From Bryobacter sp. (GTDB taxonomy: Bacteria; Acidobacteriota; Terriglobia; Bryobacterales; Bryobacteraceae): a DNA stretch of 39,038 nucleotides. A program made the translations under genes and the position numbers. Below are positions 1-7,577 of the stretch, in pieces; the first letter of the stretch is position 1, and each line of letters opens with the position of its first letter. Location of the stretch: the NCBI GenBank assembly GCA_022843605.1, contig JALHNI010000053.1, positions 1 to 39,038 of the forward strand. Direction: 5' to 3'. Under the pieces are notes generated by a model, which searched no databases, was not told where the DNA came from, and saw only the letters and a program-made list of their open reading frames with translations.

Positions 1-566
1 AAGCCGACGTAGCCCAAGTAGAGGAAGGGCGGATGGATGACCATCGTCCAGTACTGAAGCAGCGGGTCAAGACCGCGGCCATCGTCCATGGGCGTGGCGG
101 CGCGGCCGATGGCAAGGATCTTGAAGGGATGCTCGACGAAGGCGACCAGCATGAGGAAGAAGACCAGGGTGAACATCAGCACCGAGGTGATCCACGGCAT
201 CATGGTGCGGTATTCGTGCTTCTTACGCGTCGTGAAGACCACGACGGCCGTATAGCTCGAAAGAATGAAGCTCCAGAAGAGCAGCGAACCTTCCTGGCCA
301 CCCCACCAGGCGGTGAACTTGTAGATGGTGGCCATCGCCTTGTTCGAGTGAGCCCAGACATACTGCAGCCGGAAGTCGTCGGTCATCAAAGCGTAGATGA
401 GGAGGCCGGAAGCGGTGGTGACCAGAACCCAGACGCTATAAACGGCGCGTTGGGCACTGACGAGGAGGAAGGGTTTCTGCTTCCAGGCGCCCACCACGGA
501 CGCGAGGATCGAATAAACGCCCAGACAGAAGGCGAGGATCAGGCACAGCCCGCCGAAATTTTCCAT
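1..566 (-). CDS. ccmF: Cytochrome c maturation heme lyase CcmF, N-terminal part
   Basis: This is the first 188 residues of CcmF, the membrane heme lyase of System I cytochrome c maturation, which attaches heme from CcmE to apocytochromes on the periplasmic side. The reading frame runs off the left edge. The tryptophan-rich heme-handling motif WWGGQEGSLLFW is visible at about residues 88-99, and the signature DPLLQYWTMVIHPPFLYLGY lies near the window edge. Several hydrophobic membrane segments surround them. The ATG at 566 gives the expected N-terminus, with a Gly-rich start and an immediate first membrane helix. It lies 22 bp downstream of ccmE on the same strand, so the two are very probably one operon. 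Family assignment is firm; only the remainder of the gene is unseen. Confidence 0.95.
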   Translation of the reverse strand, partial: MENFGGLCLILAFCLGVYSILASVVGAWKQKPFLLVSAQRAVYSVWVLVTTASGLLIYALMTDDFRLQYVWAHSNKAMATIYKFTAWWGGQEGSLLFWSFILSSYTAVVVFTTRKKHEYRTMMPWITSVLMFTLVFFLMLVAFVEHPFKILAIGRAATPMDDGRGLDPLLQYWTMVIHPPFLYLGYVG

Positions 567-588
567 GGCTCGTCTTTAATTCCTTTGT

Positions 589-1032
589 TTAGCTGGTGGC
601 CGGCTTTTCGTAGCTGTTGGTCATGCCGGGCTTCGCACCGGGCTTGGCTTCATACTTCGACGCGCACTTGGCCTGGATCCGGCTGGCCTGAAACACACCG
701 TCGCGACCCATTTTGCCATCAGCGAGGCATTGGGCACCGACACGGAACGTATCCGGCAGAGGATCCTTGCCGTTATAGACGACATTGAGGGTGAGGTTCT
801 TCCCATTTTCTTTTTGGATCATGCGGAACTTCACTTGCTGGCCATTGCGTTCAATCACTTCGACGTCGCCAGCGACGCGGAGGCGCTTCACCTGGGACTC
901 GTCACCCATGGCAGACATCTCTTCGATGGTCTTGTAATAGGTTTTGGTTTCGCTGACGCCTTCCATGGCGAGCCAGCCCAGCGTCGCCACGATGATCAGG
1001 ATCAAAATGCCGAACTTTGCGTAGGGGTGCAT
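589..1032 (-). CDS. ccmE: Heme chaperone CcmE, Cys-type variant
   Basis: CcmE is the membrane-anchored periplasmic chaperone that binds heme covalently and hands it to CcmF. The protein has a short cytoplasmic N-terminus, one membrane helix (about residues 7-22) and an OB-fold domain. The usual heme-binding His is absent: the motif reads KCASKY, with Cys123 and Tyr127 (CxxxY), as in the Cys-type CcmE known from Desulfovibrio. I chose the ATG at 1032, giving 147 residues that begin just before the helix. A longer frame from 1101 is open but would almost abut the divergent gene at 1111. A TATACT box at 1054-1059 on the minus strand would serve the shorter start, although I see no good -35. The gene is followed by ccmF. 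Confidence 0.92.
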   Translation of the reverse strand: MHPYAKFGILILIIVATLGWLAMEGVSETKTYYKTIEEMSAMGDESQVKRLRVAGDVEVIERNGQQVKFRMIQKENGKNLTLNVVYNGKDPLPDTFRVGAQCLADGKMGRDGVFQASRIQAKCASKYEAKPGAKPGMTNSYEKPATS

Positions 1033-1110
1033 GTGGGAAACTCTTTCGACTTTAGTATAACGCCCGGTAAGACGTAGGGATTTGTCATTTTCTTCTCCCA
1101 TAATCAGGGG

Positions 1111-1440
1111 ATGCCCACGATTCTGCTCCTGATCGCTTCAAATACGTTTATGACGTTCGCCTGGTACGGGCATTTGAAGTTTAAGGGAGCGCCGCTGTGG
1201 ATGGCGATTCTGGCGAGTTGGGGGATCGCTTTTTTCGAATACTGCCTGATGGTGCCGGCGAATCGCTGGGGCCACACGACGATGTCGGGGTCGCAGTTGA
1301 AGATTCTGCAGGAGGTGATCACGATCGGCGTTTTCCTCGTGTTTGCGTACTTCTACCTGGGTGAAACCCCGACGTGGCGAGTGGGAACGGCATTCGCGAT
1401 GATTGTCGGCGCTGCGGCGGTGGCGTTCGGGGGGCGCTAA
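1111..1440 (+). CDS. DUF486 (DMT-like) small membrane protein
   Basis: This 109-residue protein matches the DUF486 family, small membrane proteins related to the drug/metabolite transporter fold. The N-terminal signature SNTFMTFAWYGHLK is characteristic, and about four hydrophobic segments cover most of the length. The substrate is not known for the family. It is divergent from ccmE with a very short gap. An AGGGG stretch touches the ATG, which is too close for a normal ribosome binding site, but no other start fits the conserved N-terminus. The length matches the family. Confidence 0.85.
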   Translation: MPTILLLIASNTFMTFAWYGHLKFKGAPLWMAILASWGIAFFEYCLMVPANRWGHTTMSGSQLKILQEVITIGVFLVFAYFYLGETPTWRVGTAFAMIVGAAAVAFGGR

Positions 1441-1671
1441 ACGCAGGGTTACGAAACGAACCCAATTTTGCGGTTTGACGTTTCGGGTCAACAGGATGCC
1501 GGGAGCCCGATTTGAGGATAGCGCGGCGGGTCAAGTTGTTTGGGCGCAGCAGCCCAAGGGAAAGCGGGAAGGCCCGAGGGCTGAATGGGTTAGCGATATT
1601 TCGCTGAGGTGTGAATGGCCATGCGCGGGGGCTCGAGGGTGACTCCTCGACCCTGACGCGATAGAAGGCCC
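1441..1671. repeat. Hairpin-rich intergenic block, possible dispersed repeat
   Basis: No convincing gene lies in this stretch between two convergent genes. It contains three short perfect inverted repeats: TTGGGC/GCCCAA at 1540-1557, AGCGA/TCGCT around 1590-1603 and TCGAGG/CCTCGA at 1633-1650. The last could end transcription from either side, but it lacks a T-tract. The look of the sequence suggests an intergenic repeat of this lineage, which cannot be shown from one copy. Confidence 0.35.
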
Positions 1672-2829
1672 TTAGAAGGTGGGCGAGAGGGTGACCATCC
1701 GGCGATTGATGTCGACGAGGCGCGGGGCGCCGTTCTGGCGCATGGCCACTTCGAGTTCCATGCGGAGAATATCGAGCACCTTTTCGACGCCGGGTTGGCC
1801 GAACGCGCCCAGACCCCAAACGTAGGGGCGTCCGATGCCGACGGCGGTGGCTCCCAGTGCCAGGGCTTTGAAGATGTCGGTGCCGCGGCGAATGCCGCCG
1901 TCGATGAGGACCGGGATTTTGCCGCCCACGGAAGAGACGACATCGGGCAGGCACTCGATAGTGGAACGGTTGGATTCCTCGGCTCGGCCGCCGTGATTGG
2001 AGACGACGACGCCGTCGGCGCCGGAGTCGAAGCAGCGTTGGGCATCTTCGCCGGTGCTAATGCCCTTGATGACGAGCTTCATTTTGGAGAATGACTTGAG
2101 CTTGGCGAGGTCGCGCCAAGTGATGGTGTAGTTGAGCGAACTGACGCCGGTCATGTCCATGCCGTCGAACATGGGCTTGCGCAGGTAGGTGAGTTTGCCA
2201 TCGGGATGGCAGGTGCCGCACTGGCGCGAGTCGAGGCGCTTGAAACGCTCCTGGGTTTCGGTGTTGCGGCCGTAGACGCGATCCACGGTGAAGACGAGGA
2301 CAGGGCAACCGGCGGCCTCGGCGCGCTTGACGATGCGTTCGGTGTAGTCCCAGCGGCTGGTGGGATAGAGCTGTTGCCAGATGGGCTTGCCATTGGCTTT
2401 GGTGACCTCTTCGACGGAGGCGGTCGCCACGGTAGAGAGGCACAGCAGCGTGCGCTTGACGTTGGCGGCACGAGCAGCGGCGACTTCCCCCTGTGGGTGG
2501 AACGCCTTTTGCGCGCTGACGGGGCAGAGGAAAATCGGCGTTTCGTACTTGGTACCGAAAAGAGTAACGGAGGTGTCCAGCCGCGAGACGTCGACTAGGC
2601 GGCGGGGTAGCGTGTGGATTTTGCGGTAGGCGGCAGAGTTGGCGTGAAGGGTGACGTCGTCGTCGACGCCGGTGGCCATATAGCCGAAGTGGGCGGGGGG
2701 CAGTTTGCCTTTGCAGACGGCTTCGAAGTCCATGACATTGAGCATGTCGGCGAGCGAGTCAGCCGGAGCGGCTTTCAGCAAAGGACTGGCCAGCAAGAAC
2801 TCAAGGAAGCGGCGGCGAGCGGTGAGCAT
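1672..2829 (-). CDS. Probable Tat-exported FMN-dependent alpha-hydroxy-acid oxidase/dehydrogenase with a CxxCH motif
   Basis: The protein (385 residues) belongs to the FMN-dependent alpha-hydroxy-acid oxidase family (lactate, glycolate or mandelate type). Visible landmarks are Tyr50 in FGYMATG, the TVD strand at 181-183, the FMN-contacting Lys255 in KGI, the catalytic His279 and Arg282 in SNHGGR, and IDGGIRRG plus GRPYVWGLGAFG in the phosphate-binding end of the barrel. Two features are odd. The N-terminus has a twin-arginine signal pattern, ARRRFLEFLLASPLL, suggesting export of the folded flavoprotein. An insertion before Lys255 carries CGTCH at residues 204-208, a heme-c attachment motif. 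Together they suggest a periplasmic flavocytochrome-like dehydrogenase passing electrons to cytochrome c; this is inference. The substrate cannot be told. ccmE/ccmF lie nearby and tatA is 11 kb away. Confidence 0.9.
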   Translation of the reverse strand: MLTARRRFLEFLLASPLLKAAPADSLADMLNVMDFEAVCKGKLPPAHFGYMATGVDDDVTLHANSAAYRKIHTLPRRLVDVSRLDTSVTLFGTKYETPIFLCPVSAQKAFHPQGEVAAARAANVKRTLLCLSTVATASVEEVTKANGKPIWQQLYPTSRWDYTERIVKRAEAAGCPVLVFTVDRVYGRNTETQERFKRLDSRQCGTCHPDGKLTYLRKPMFDGMDMTGVSSLNYTITWRDLAKLKSFSKMKLVIKGISTGEDAQRCFDSGADGVVVSNHGGRAEESNRSTIECLPDVVSSVGGKIPVLIDGGIRRGTDIFKALALGATAVGIGRPYVWGLGAFGQPGVEKVLDILRMELEVAMRQNGAPRLVDINRRMVTLSPTF

Positions 2830-2864
2830 GAGCGCGATTTTAGCAGGGCGGCTAAACTGGACGA

Positions 2865-3170
2865 ATGCGTCAAGTCATTTTCCTGCTGTCGCTGCTGTCG
2901 GCTCAGTTCAATGTCCCAACGATCACGAAGCCGGAGCATCCGCACGCCGAGTTGGAAGCATTGCCGGAGCAGCGGAAGCCGGACGAGAAGACGTTGAAGG
3001 CAGAGTACGCAAAGAGCCTGACAGACGTGACCGAGATTGTGCGGATGTCACAAGCGGCGCAGGCGGAGTTGGAGAAGGGGGACCATCAGGCGTTGCCGGC
3101 GAACGCGCCGCGGCTGTTGGGCGAGAGTGAGAAGAAGGCGAAGGCGGCCAAGCGGCGACTGAAGCGCTGA
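2865..3170 (+). CDS. Small secreted hypothetical protein
   Basis: This 101-residue protein begins with a probable signal peptide (MRQVIFLLSLLSAQ) and continues as a highly charged, mostly helical chain rich in Glu, Lys and Ala. It ends in a basic tail (KKAKAAKRRLKR). I do not recognise a family. It is divergent from the hydroxy-acid oxidase gene (35 bp between starts) and convergent with the YdcF-like gene, whose stop lies 3 bp away. Its tight fit between neighbours and its signal peptide support a real gene. No strong ribosome binding site is visible. Confidence 0.6.
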   Translation: MRQVIFLLSLLSAQFNVPTITKPEHPHAELEALPEQRKPDEKTLKAEYAKSLTDVTEIVRMSQAAQAELEKGDHQALPANAPRLLGESEKKAKAAKRRLKR

Positions 3171-3173
3171 CCC

Positions 3174-3770
3174 CTACCAGCGCAGATGGGCCGACCAGAG
3201 CATCAGGCCGACGGCTTGACGCAGGGAGAGCCACCATTCGCGGGTGGGGGTTTGGGGTTGTCCCCGGCGAGGGGAGCCGTAGACGATGAGGCCGCGCTCC
3301 TCGAGCATGCGTTTGGCCCGCAACTGGTGATAGCCGTCAGTGACGAGCAGGCAGGAGCGGAGGTTCATGCGAGCCATGATCTCGCCGGCGGCGAGAACGC
3401 TCTGAAAGGTGGTTTCGGCTTCCGGCTCGACGAGGATGGCCTCGCTGGGGACACCTTTGCGAACCAGGTAATTGCGGCCGACTTCGCCTTCGGTGAAATC
3501 GGGGTCGCCGCCGGAGCCGCCGGTGGTGAGGATGCGGGGAGCGAGGCCTTGGCGGTAGAGGTCGAGGGCGTGGTCGAGGCGGCTTTTGAGGACGGGTGAA
3601 GGGAAGCCGCGATACTCGGCGGCACCGAGGACAATGATGAGGTCGGCGGGACGTTTCTCGTCACGGTCGGCCGCGGCGCGAACCTGAACGGTGAGATAAG
3701 CGAGGGCGCCGGCCGCACCGGCCGCCAGGATTCCGCCAATGACGATCACCCTCCGAAACACTGCCCACAT
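3174..3770 (-). CDS. YdcF/SanA-like DUF218 family protein
   Basis: This 198-residue protein matches the DUF218 (YdcF, SanA, ElyC) family, membrane-anchored envelope proteins linked to cell-wall integrity. A hydrophobic anchor covers about residues 8-26. The Rossmann-like domain shows LIIVLGAAEYRG, the glycine motif TTGGSGGD, the acidic segment around EPEAETT and LVTDGYHQLRAKRM. The start ATG overlaps the stop of pxpA as TAATG, so it is the last gene of the 5-oxoprolinase operon and probably translationally coupled. Why an envelope protein travels with 5-oxoproline use is unclear. It could reflect peptidoglycan or gamma-glutamyl turnover, which is speculation. Confidence 0.82.
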   Translation of the reverse strand: MWAVFRRVIVIGGILAAGAAGALAYLTVQVRAAADRDEKRPADLIIVLGAAEYRGFPSPVLKSRLDHALDLYRQGLAPRILTTGGSGGDPDFTEGEVGRNYLVRKGVPSEAILVEPEAETTFQSVLAAGEIMARMNLRSCLLVTDGYHQLRAKRMLEERGLIVYGSPRRGQPQTPTREWWLSLRQAVGLMLWSAHLRW

Positions 3771-4483
3771 TATACGGGCCCGATGACGAAGCCGTTTTCG
3801 GCGAGTTTTTCACGGACGGCTTGAGCGATGGCGAGGGCGCCGGGGGTATCCGAATGCACGCAGAGGGTGTCGGCACCGGCTGAGGCTAGGGCGAGAGCAT
3901 TCGTGGCTGCTTCGGTGGGGTTGGTGATCAGGGCTCCGGGGAGATGCCTGGGGCGGAGGGAGCCGTCGGGTTGATATGCGCGGTCGGCAAAGGCTTCGCT
4001 GGCGGTGCGGAAGCCAGCTTCACGAAAGACATCGAGCATGACGGAACCGCGGAGGCCATAGAGGATGAGGTGGGGATGGCCATCGAGAGCACGGACGATG
4101 GATTGGGTAACTTGTGGATCTTTGGCCGCATCGTTGTAGAGCGCGCCGTGGGGCTTGACGTGGGTGAGAACGATGCCGGCTTGAGAGGCGAGATGAAGAA
4201 GGGTTTGGAACTGGTGGCGGAGGGAGTCGGTCAGAGCGCTGGGGGAGATGTCGAGCGTGGTGCGGCCGAAGTTGGCGCGGTCCGGGTAGCTGGGATGGGC
4301 TCCGGCGGCGACTCCGGCGAGTCGGCATTGCTCCAGGGTTTGGCGCATGGTGGATTCGTCGCCGGCATGTCCGCCGCAGGCGATATTGGCGGAAGAGATG
4401 GTGCGGAGGAGCTCCGCTTGCTGTCCATTGAGAACCGCTTCGGCGGACTCCCCGAGGTCGGCGTTGAGGTCGATGCGTTTCAT
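3770..4483 (-). CDS. pxpA: 5-oxoprolinase subunit A (LamB/YcsF family)
   Basis: PxpA works with PxpB and PxpC to open 5-oxoproline (pyroglutamate) to glutamate using ATP. The protein (237 residues, close to the usual 240-250) shows the family signatures: RIDLNADLGES at the N-terminus, SANIACGGHAGD near residue 30-41, GAHPSYPD near 61-68, and HVKPHGALYN near residue 108-117. These His and Asp residues form the presumed active site. Its start overlaps the end of pxpC by four bases (ATGA), and the YdcF-like gene follows with a one-base overlap. Confidence 0.95.
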   Translation of the reverse strand: MKRIDLNADLGESAEAVLNGQQAELLRTISSANIACGGHAGDESTMRQTLEQCRLAGVAAGAHPSYPDRANFGRTTLDISPSALTDSLRHQFQTLLHLASQAGIVLTHVKPHGALYNDAAKDPQVTQSIVRALDGHPHLILYGLRGSVMLDVFREAGFRTASEAFADRAYQPDGSLRPRHLPGALITNPTEAATNALALASAGADTLCVHSDTPGALAIAQAVREKLAENGFVIGPV

Positions 4484-5286
4484 GAACGGTTGAGGGCTTG
4501 CGCCTCCTCGAAGGTGACGTAGGAGAAGCTTACGGTTTGTTGGGGCCGCAGTTGGCCGACTTTGGGCAGATCCGGGGTGATGACGGTGGCGATGACGGGG
4601 TAGCCACCGGTGGTTTGCTGGTCGACGAAGAGGATGATGGGCTGTCCGGAGGGTGGCAGTTGAATGGCGCCGAGGGGTACGCCTTCAGTGATCATGCTGC
4701 CGGTGCCGGATTGAATGGCGGGCCCGTTGAGAAAGATCGCCTGGCGGTTGGAGGATGAAGAGACGGCGTATTCGCCTTGTAGGAGCGGCTGGCGGAAGGC
4801 GTGACCGAGGGTGACGCGTAGGTGGCCATCGCCGAGGATGGGAGGGGGGGCGTGAAAGTGCGACGCGGGAAGATTGGCGCCGGTAAGAATGTCGCCCTTC
4901 TTGAGGGGGCGATGGATGTCGAGTTGCAGGCCACCGCGGAAGGCGCAGTAGGCGCGAATGCCCACTGGGCTGCTTTGCAAACGAAGGACGGCGCCGGCTT
5001 CGGCGTGAATTGCGCAATGAGGGAGCACGGGAAGGTCGTTGAGGGTGGCGGCAAAGGGAGCCCCGGAGAGAGCGAAGGTGGTGGGCTGCTGGAAGCCAAG
5101 GGCAGGTCCAAGCAGGGTCAGTTCCAGGGCTGGGGCGGTGAGCGGGTTGCCGACGAGGGCGTTGGCATGGGCGAGCGAAGCGCGGTCCGCCGCTCCGCCG
5201 ATCGAGACCCCGAGGTGCGCGCGACGCCGTTCGCCGAGGCCATCGACGAGCCGGGTGCTGGCGCCGGCACGCAAGATCTGAATCAT
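4480..5286 (-). CDS. pxpC: 5-oxoprolinase subunit C (biotin-dependent carboxyltransferase-like)
   Basis: This 268-residue protein is PxpC (KipA/AHS2 family), one of the two allophanate-hydrolase-like subunits of the prokaryotic 5-oxoprolinase. Visible family features are the N-terminal [20 protein letters not shown] and [18 protein letters not shown], the central GGLQLD, and [21 protein letters not shown] near the C-terminus. It is somewhat shorter than some relatives of about 300 residues. It sits between pxpB and pxpA with four-base ATGA overlaps on both sides, so the three subunits should be made in step. Confidence 0.94.
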   Translation of the reverse strand: MIQILRAGASTRLVDGLGERRRAHLGVSIGGAADRASLAHANALVGNPLTAPALELTLLGPALGFQQPTTFALSGAPFAATLNDLPVLPHCAIHAEAGAVLRLQSSPVGIRAYCAFRGGLQLDIHRPLKKGDILTGANLPASHFHAPPPILGDGHLRVTLGHAFRQPLLQGEYAVSSSSNRQAIFLNGPAIQSGTGSMITEGVPLGAIQLPPSGQPIILFVDQQTTGGYPVIATVITPDLPKVGQLRPQQTVSFSYVTFEEAQALNRS

Positions 5287-5891
5287 ACGGGGACGAACCT
5301 CACGCGGTCGCCCGGCATCACCCAGTCGGGAGGGAGGCTGAGATCGGTTTCGCCGATGAGACGCCAGCCGCCGGGCGAGGCTGCGGGGTAGATGCCGGTT
5401 TGGTGGCCGGCGATGCCGACGCTGCCGGCCGGAACTTGCGGGCGCGGCGTGGGGAGGCGCGGAGTGGCGAGTTGCGGTGGCAGGCCGAGAAGATAGGCGA
5501 AGCCGGGGGCGAAGCCCAAAAAGGCAACGAGGTATTCGTGGCTGGAGTGAAGGTCAATGACTTGGGCGGGTGTGAGGCGGTGGGTCTCGGCGACGAAGGG
5601 CAGGTCGGGGCCGTTATAGCGCACGGGGACGTCGACCCGCCTGCCGATGGGAGCAAAGGAGGTGTCGGGGCGGGTTTGAAGAAAGGCGATGACTTCGGCG
5701 TGGGTGGTGAGGGAGGGATGGAAGTCAATCAGCAGGGTGCAGTATGCGGGATGGAGATTGACGAGCCACGGCGGGTTCGCCTGGTGCAGAAAGCGAAAGA
5801 GCGAGATGACCTGGCGATTCAGGGCGGCGGAGATCTGGTGACCAAAGCGGACCAGCAGCGAGCAATCGCTGGCCGGCAAACATTCAGGCAT
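5283..5891 (-). CDS. pxpB: 5-oxoprolinase subunit B (KipI/AHS1 family)
   Basis: PxpB is the AHS1-type subunit of 5-oxoprolinase. The conserved C-terminal half is clear: [41 protein letters not shown], and [18 protein letters not shown] chose the ATG at 5891 (202 residues); the one at 5900 is equally possible. The frame is open further up to 6053, but that part would run across the divergent small gene and has no family counterpart. It is the first gene of pxpB-pxpC-pxpA-ydcF. Only 14 bp separate its start from the divergent start at 5906, so any promoter must lie inside one of the two coding regions. Confidence 0.92.
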   Translation of the reverse strand: MPECLPASDCSLLVRFGHQISAALNRQVISLFRFLHQANPPWLVNLHPAYCTLLIDFHPSLTTHAEVIAFLQTRPDTSFAPIGRRVDVPVRYNGPDLPFVAETHRLTPAQVIDLHSSHEYLVAFLGFAPGFAYLLGLPPQLATPRLPTPRPQVPAGSVGIAGHQTGIYPAASPGGWRLIGETDLSLPPDWVMPGDRVRFVPV

Positions 5892-5905
5892 CGCACCCAT
5901 AGAAT

Positions 5906-6085
5906 ATGAGTGTGCCTCAGAAGACCGGCCTCTGCGTAAGTTGTGTTTGGGCACGAACGATTCGCTCGGATCGGGGAAGCGAATTTTTGCTGTGCCGGTA
6001 TGCCAGCGAAGACCCGCGATACCCGAAGTATCCGCGGCTGCCGGTGCTGGCATGCGCAGCGTTTTCCGAGAGGGCGGAGCGATGA
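5906..6085 (+). CDS. 59-residue Cys-containing small protein
   Basis: This short frame (59 residues) starts [18 protein letters not shown] and ends with a Cys-containing segment [13 protein letters not shown]. Four Cys are visible: a CxxC pair near the N-terminus, one in LLCRY and one near the end. That is a plausible zinc site. I recall similar small proteins in Acidobacteria, with the pattern RGSxFxLC...[15 protein letters not shown], but cannot check this. The stop overlaps the ATG of the DinB-like gene as ATGA, which strongly supports translation of both. Function unknown. Confidence 0.72.
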   Translation: MSVPQKTGLCVSCVWARTIRSDRGSEFLLCRYASEDPRYPKYPRLPVLACAAFSERAER

Positions 6086-6537
6086 CGGCCGTTCTGCAGG
6101 CGCGGATCGATGAGGATCTGGCGTTGATCGTGGAGATGCTGACCCTGGTTCCGGCGGGGGTGGAGGAGTGGCGGCCGCCGTGGCCGGGCGCACCAGCGTT
6201 TACGGTGAAAGAGTTGGCGGCGCACCTGGTGGAGAGTTGCGGCGGCGTTTGCGCCTGTTTCGCGCGACTGCATCCGTCGTTGGGCTGGGAGCGGCGGGAA
6301 GCAGAATTGTGGAGTGTGGACGAGTGCCGGGCACGGCTGCGTTTGGCGTTCGCCGCGACCAGGGACGAAGACCTGATGCGGGTGATATCGACTTACTTTG
6401 TGCCGGAGGGCGAGCCGTTTCTGGCCGTGTTGCTGATCAACCTGAAGCACGTGAACCATCACGCGCACCAACTGTTCGTCTATTTGAAATTGCTGGGAGT
6501 GCGGGTGGAGACGCGGCACCTGTACCGCTTCAAATAG
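6082..6537 (+). CDS. DinB-like protein
   Basis: This 151-residue protein resembles the DinB/DUF664 family of small four-helix-bundle enzymes that bind a metal through His residues. Candidate positions are the His in ELAAHLVE near residue 51 and the His cluster [20 protein letters not shown] near the C-terminus, where the usual motif is a His pair three residues apart. I chose the ATG at 6082, which overlaps the stop of the preceding small gene and follows a GAGGGCGGAG ribosome binding site. A longer frame from 5941 is open but lies within the small gene. Members of the family act in thiol transfer or damage response; the specific role here is unknown. It ends 3 bp before the convergent MscS-type gene. 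Confidence 0.8.
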   Translation: MTAVLQARIDEDLALIVEMLTLVPAGVEEWRPPWPGAPAFTVKELAAHLVESCGGVCACFARLHPSLGWERREAELWSVDECRARLRLAFAATRDEDLMRVISTYFVPEGEPFLAVLLINLKHVNHHAHQLFVYLKLLGVRVETRHLYRFK

Positions 6538-6540
6538 GGT

Positions 6541-7575
6541 TTAGGGCCAGCCGATGAGGCGTTCGCCGAGGGGGAAGGGGACGTCGTGGGTCTGGAACTT
6601 TTTGACGAGACGGACGCGAATGGCGCTGCGAACAAGGCCAGTCTGGGTGCGGTCCGCGACGGCGACGAGGAGTTTGCAATGAAAGTGAGTGGGTAGGGGG
6701 CCGGGGTCAAAGACGAAAGCCGGCGGGGGATCGGCGAGAACGCCCTCGCCAGCTTCAAGGGCTTCGGCGGCGGACTCGCGGGCCAGCCGCTCGACAACCT
6801 CAATGTCGGCGGTGTGGTGGACGAAGATGTCGACCGGCGTGATCATCATCCGCGTGGGCAGGCTGTGGTTCACCAGGATGCTGGAGGTGATCTTGCTGTT
6901 GGGGATGACAATGCTGTTGTTGGCGCCCATGATGACGCGCGTCGTGCGCCAGCCGATGTCGGTGACGGTACCCTCTTCGCCGGAGGAGAGCGTGATGAAG
7001 TCACCGACCTGGATAGGGCTTTCAATCAGGATGAGGACGCCGGCGAAGAAGTTGCTGAGCGTTTCCTGCAGGGCCAGGGCGACGGCTAAGCCGCCGACAC
7101 CGAGGGCGGTGAGGGCAGGCGTGATGCTGATGCCGAGATAGCCCAGGAGCGTGAGCAGGCCAAAGCTGTAGATGATGACTTGCGTGATGGCGCGCGAGAG
7201 GCCGGAGGTGGCGAACTGGAGGTTGCGCAGGTTTCCGTAGAGGCTGAGCAGGCGAACGAGCACGTTGGCCACGACGAGCGTCAGGCTGAAGATGAGGAAG
7301 ACGATGACCCAGGTGGCCACCAACTCGTTTTGCCGTTCAGAGAGGTCGGCGAAACGCAGGCCGATTTTGAGGGAGGCGGCCATGGCCCAGAGAACTGAGG
7401 GCCAGCGCAAGGTGTCATAGACCACGCCGAGCGAAGTGGGCCCTTGACCGCTACGGCGGTGGAGGAAGCTCAAGAACATCCAGCGGAGCAGCAGCAGGAC
7501 GGCCAGCGAACCGAAGAACCAGCCAAGGGTCTGCACCCAGAAAAGGACCTTCTTTTCGAAGAGGGTATTGATCAT
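6541..7575 (-). CDS. MscS-family mechanosensitive ion channel
   Basis: This 344-residue protein is a small-conductance mechanosensitive channel of the MscS superfamily, which releases solutes on osmotic downshock. It has four or five predicted membrane segments. The pore-lining helix follows ITPALTALGVGGLAVALALQ, leading to ETLSNFFAGVLIL and the beta-domain ESPIQVGDFITLSSGEEGTVTDIGWRTTRV, then NNSIVIPNSKI. A cytoplasmic alpha/beta domain completes it. It is the last gene after ispD and ispF, 2 bp behind ispF, so it is probably co-transcribed with isoprenoid biosynthesis genes; no functional link is known. Confidence 0.92.
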   Translation of the reverse strand: MINTLFEKKVLFWVQTLGWFFGSLAVLLLLRWMFLSFLHRRSGQGPTSLGVVYDTLRWPSVLWAMAASLKIGLRFADLSERQNELVATWVIVFLIFSLTLVVANVLVRLLSLYGNLRNLQFATSGLSRAITQVIIYSFGLLTLLGYLGISITPALTALGVGGLAVALALQETLSNFFAGVLILIESPIQVGDFITLSSGEEGTVTDIGWRTTRVIMGANNSIVIPNSKITSSILVNHSLPTRMMITPVDIFVHHTADIEVVERLARESAAEALEAGEGVLADPPPAFVFDPGPLPTHFHCKLLVAVADRTQTGLVRSAIRVRLVKKFQTHDVPFPLGERLIGWP

Positions 7576-7577
7576 GC

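Noticed and set aside
5892..6053. A 54-residue N-terminal extension of PxpB
   Set aside because: It would overlap the divergent small gene and has no counterpart in known PxpB proteins.
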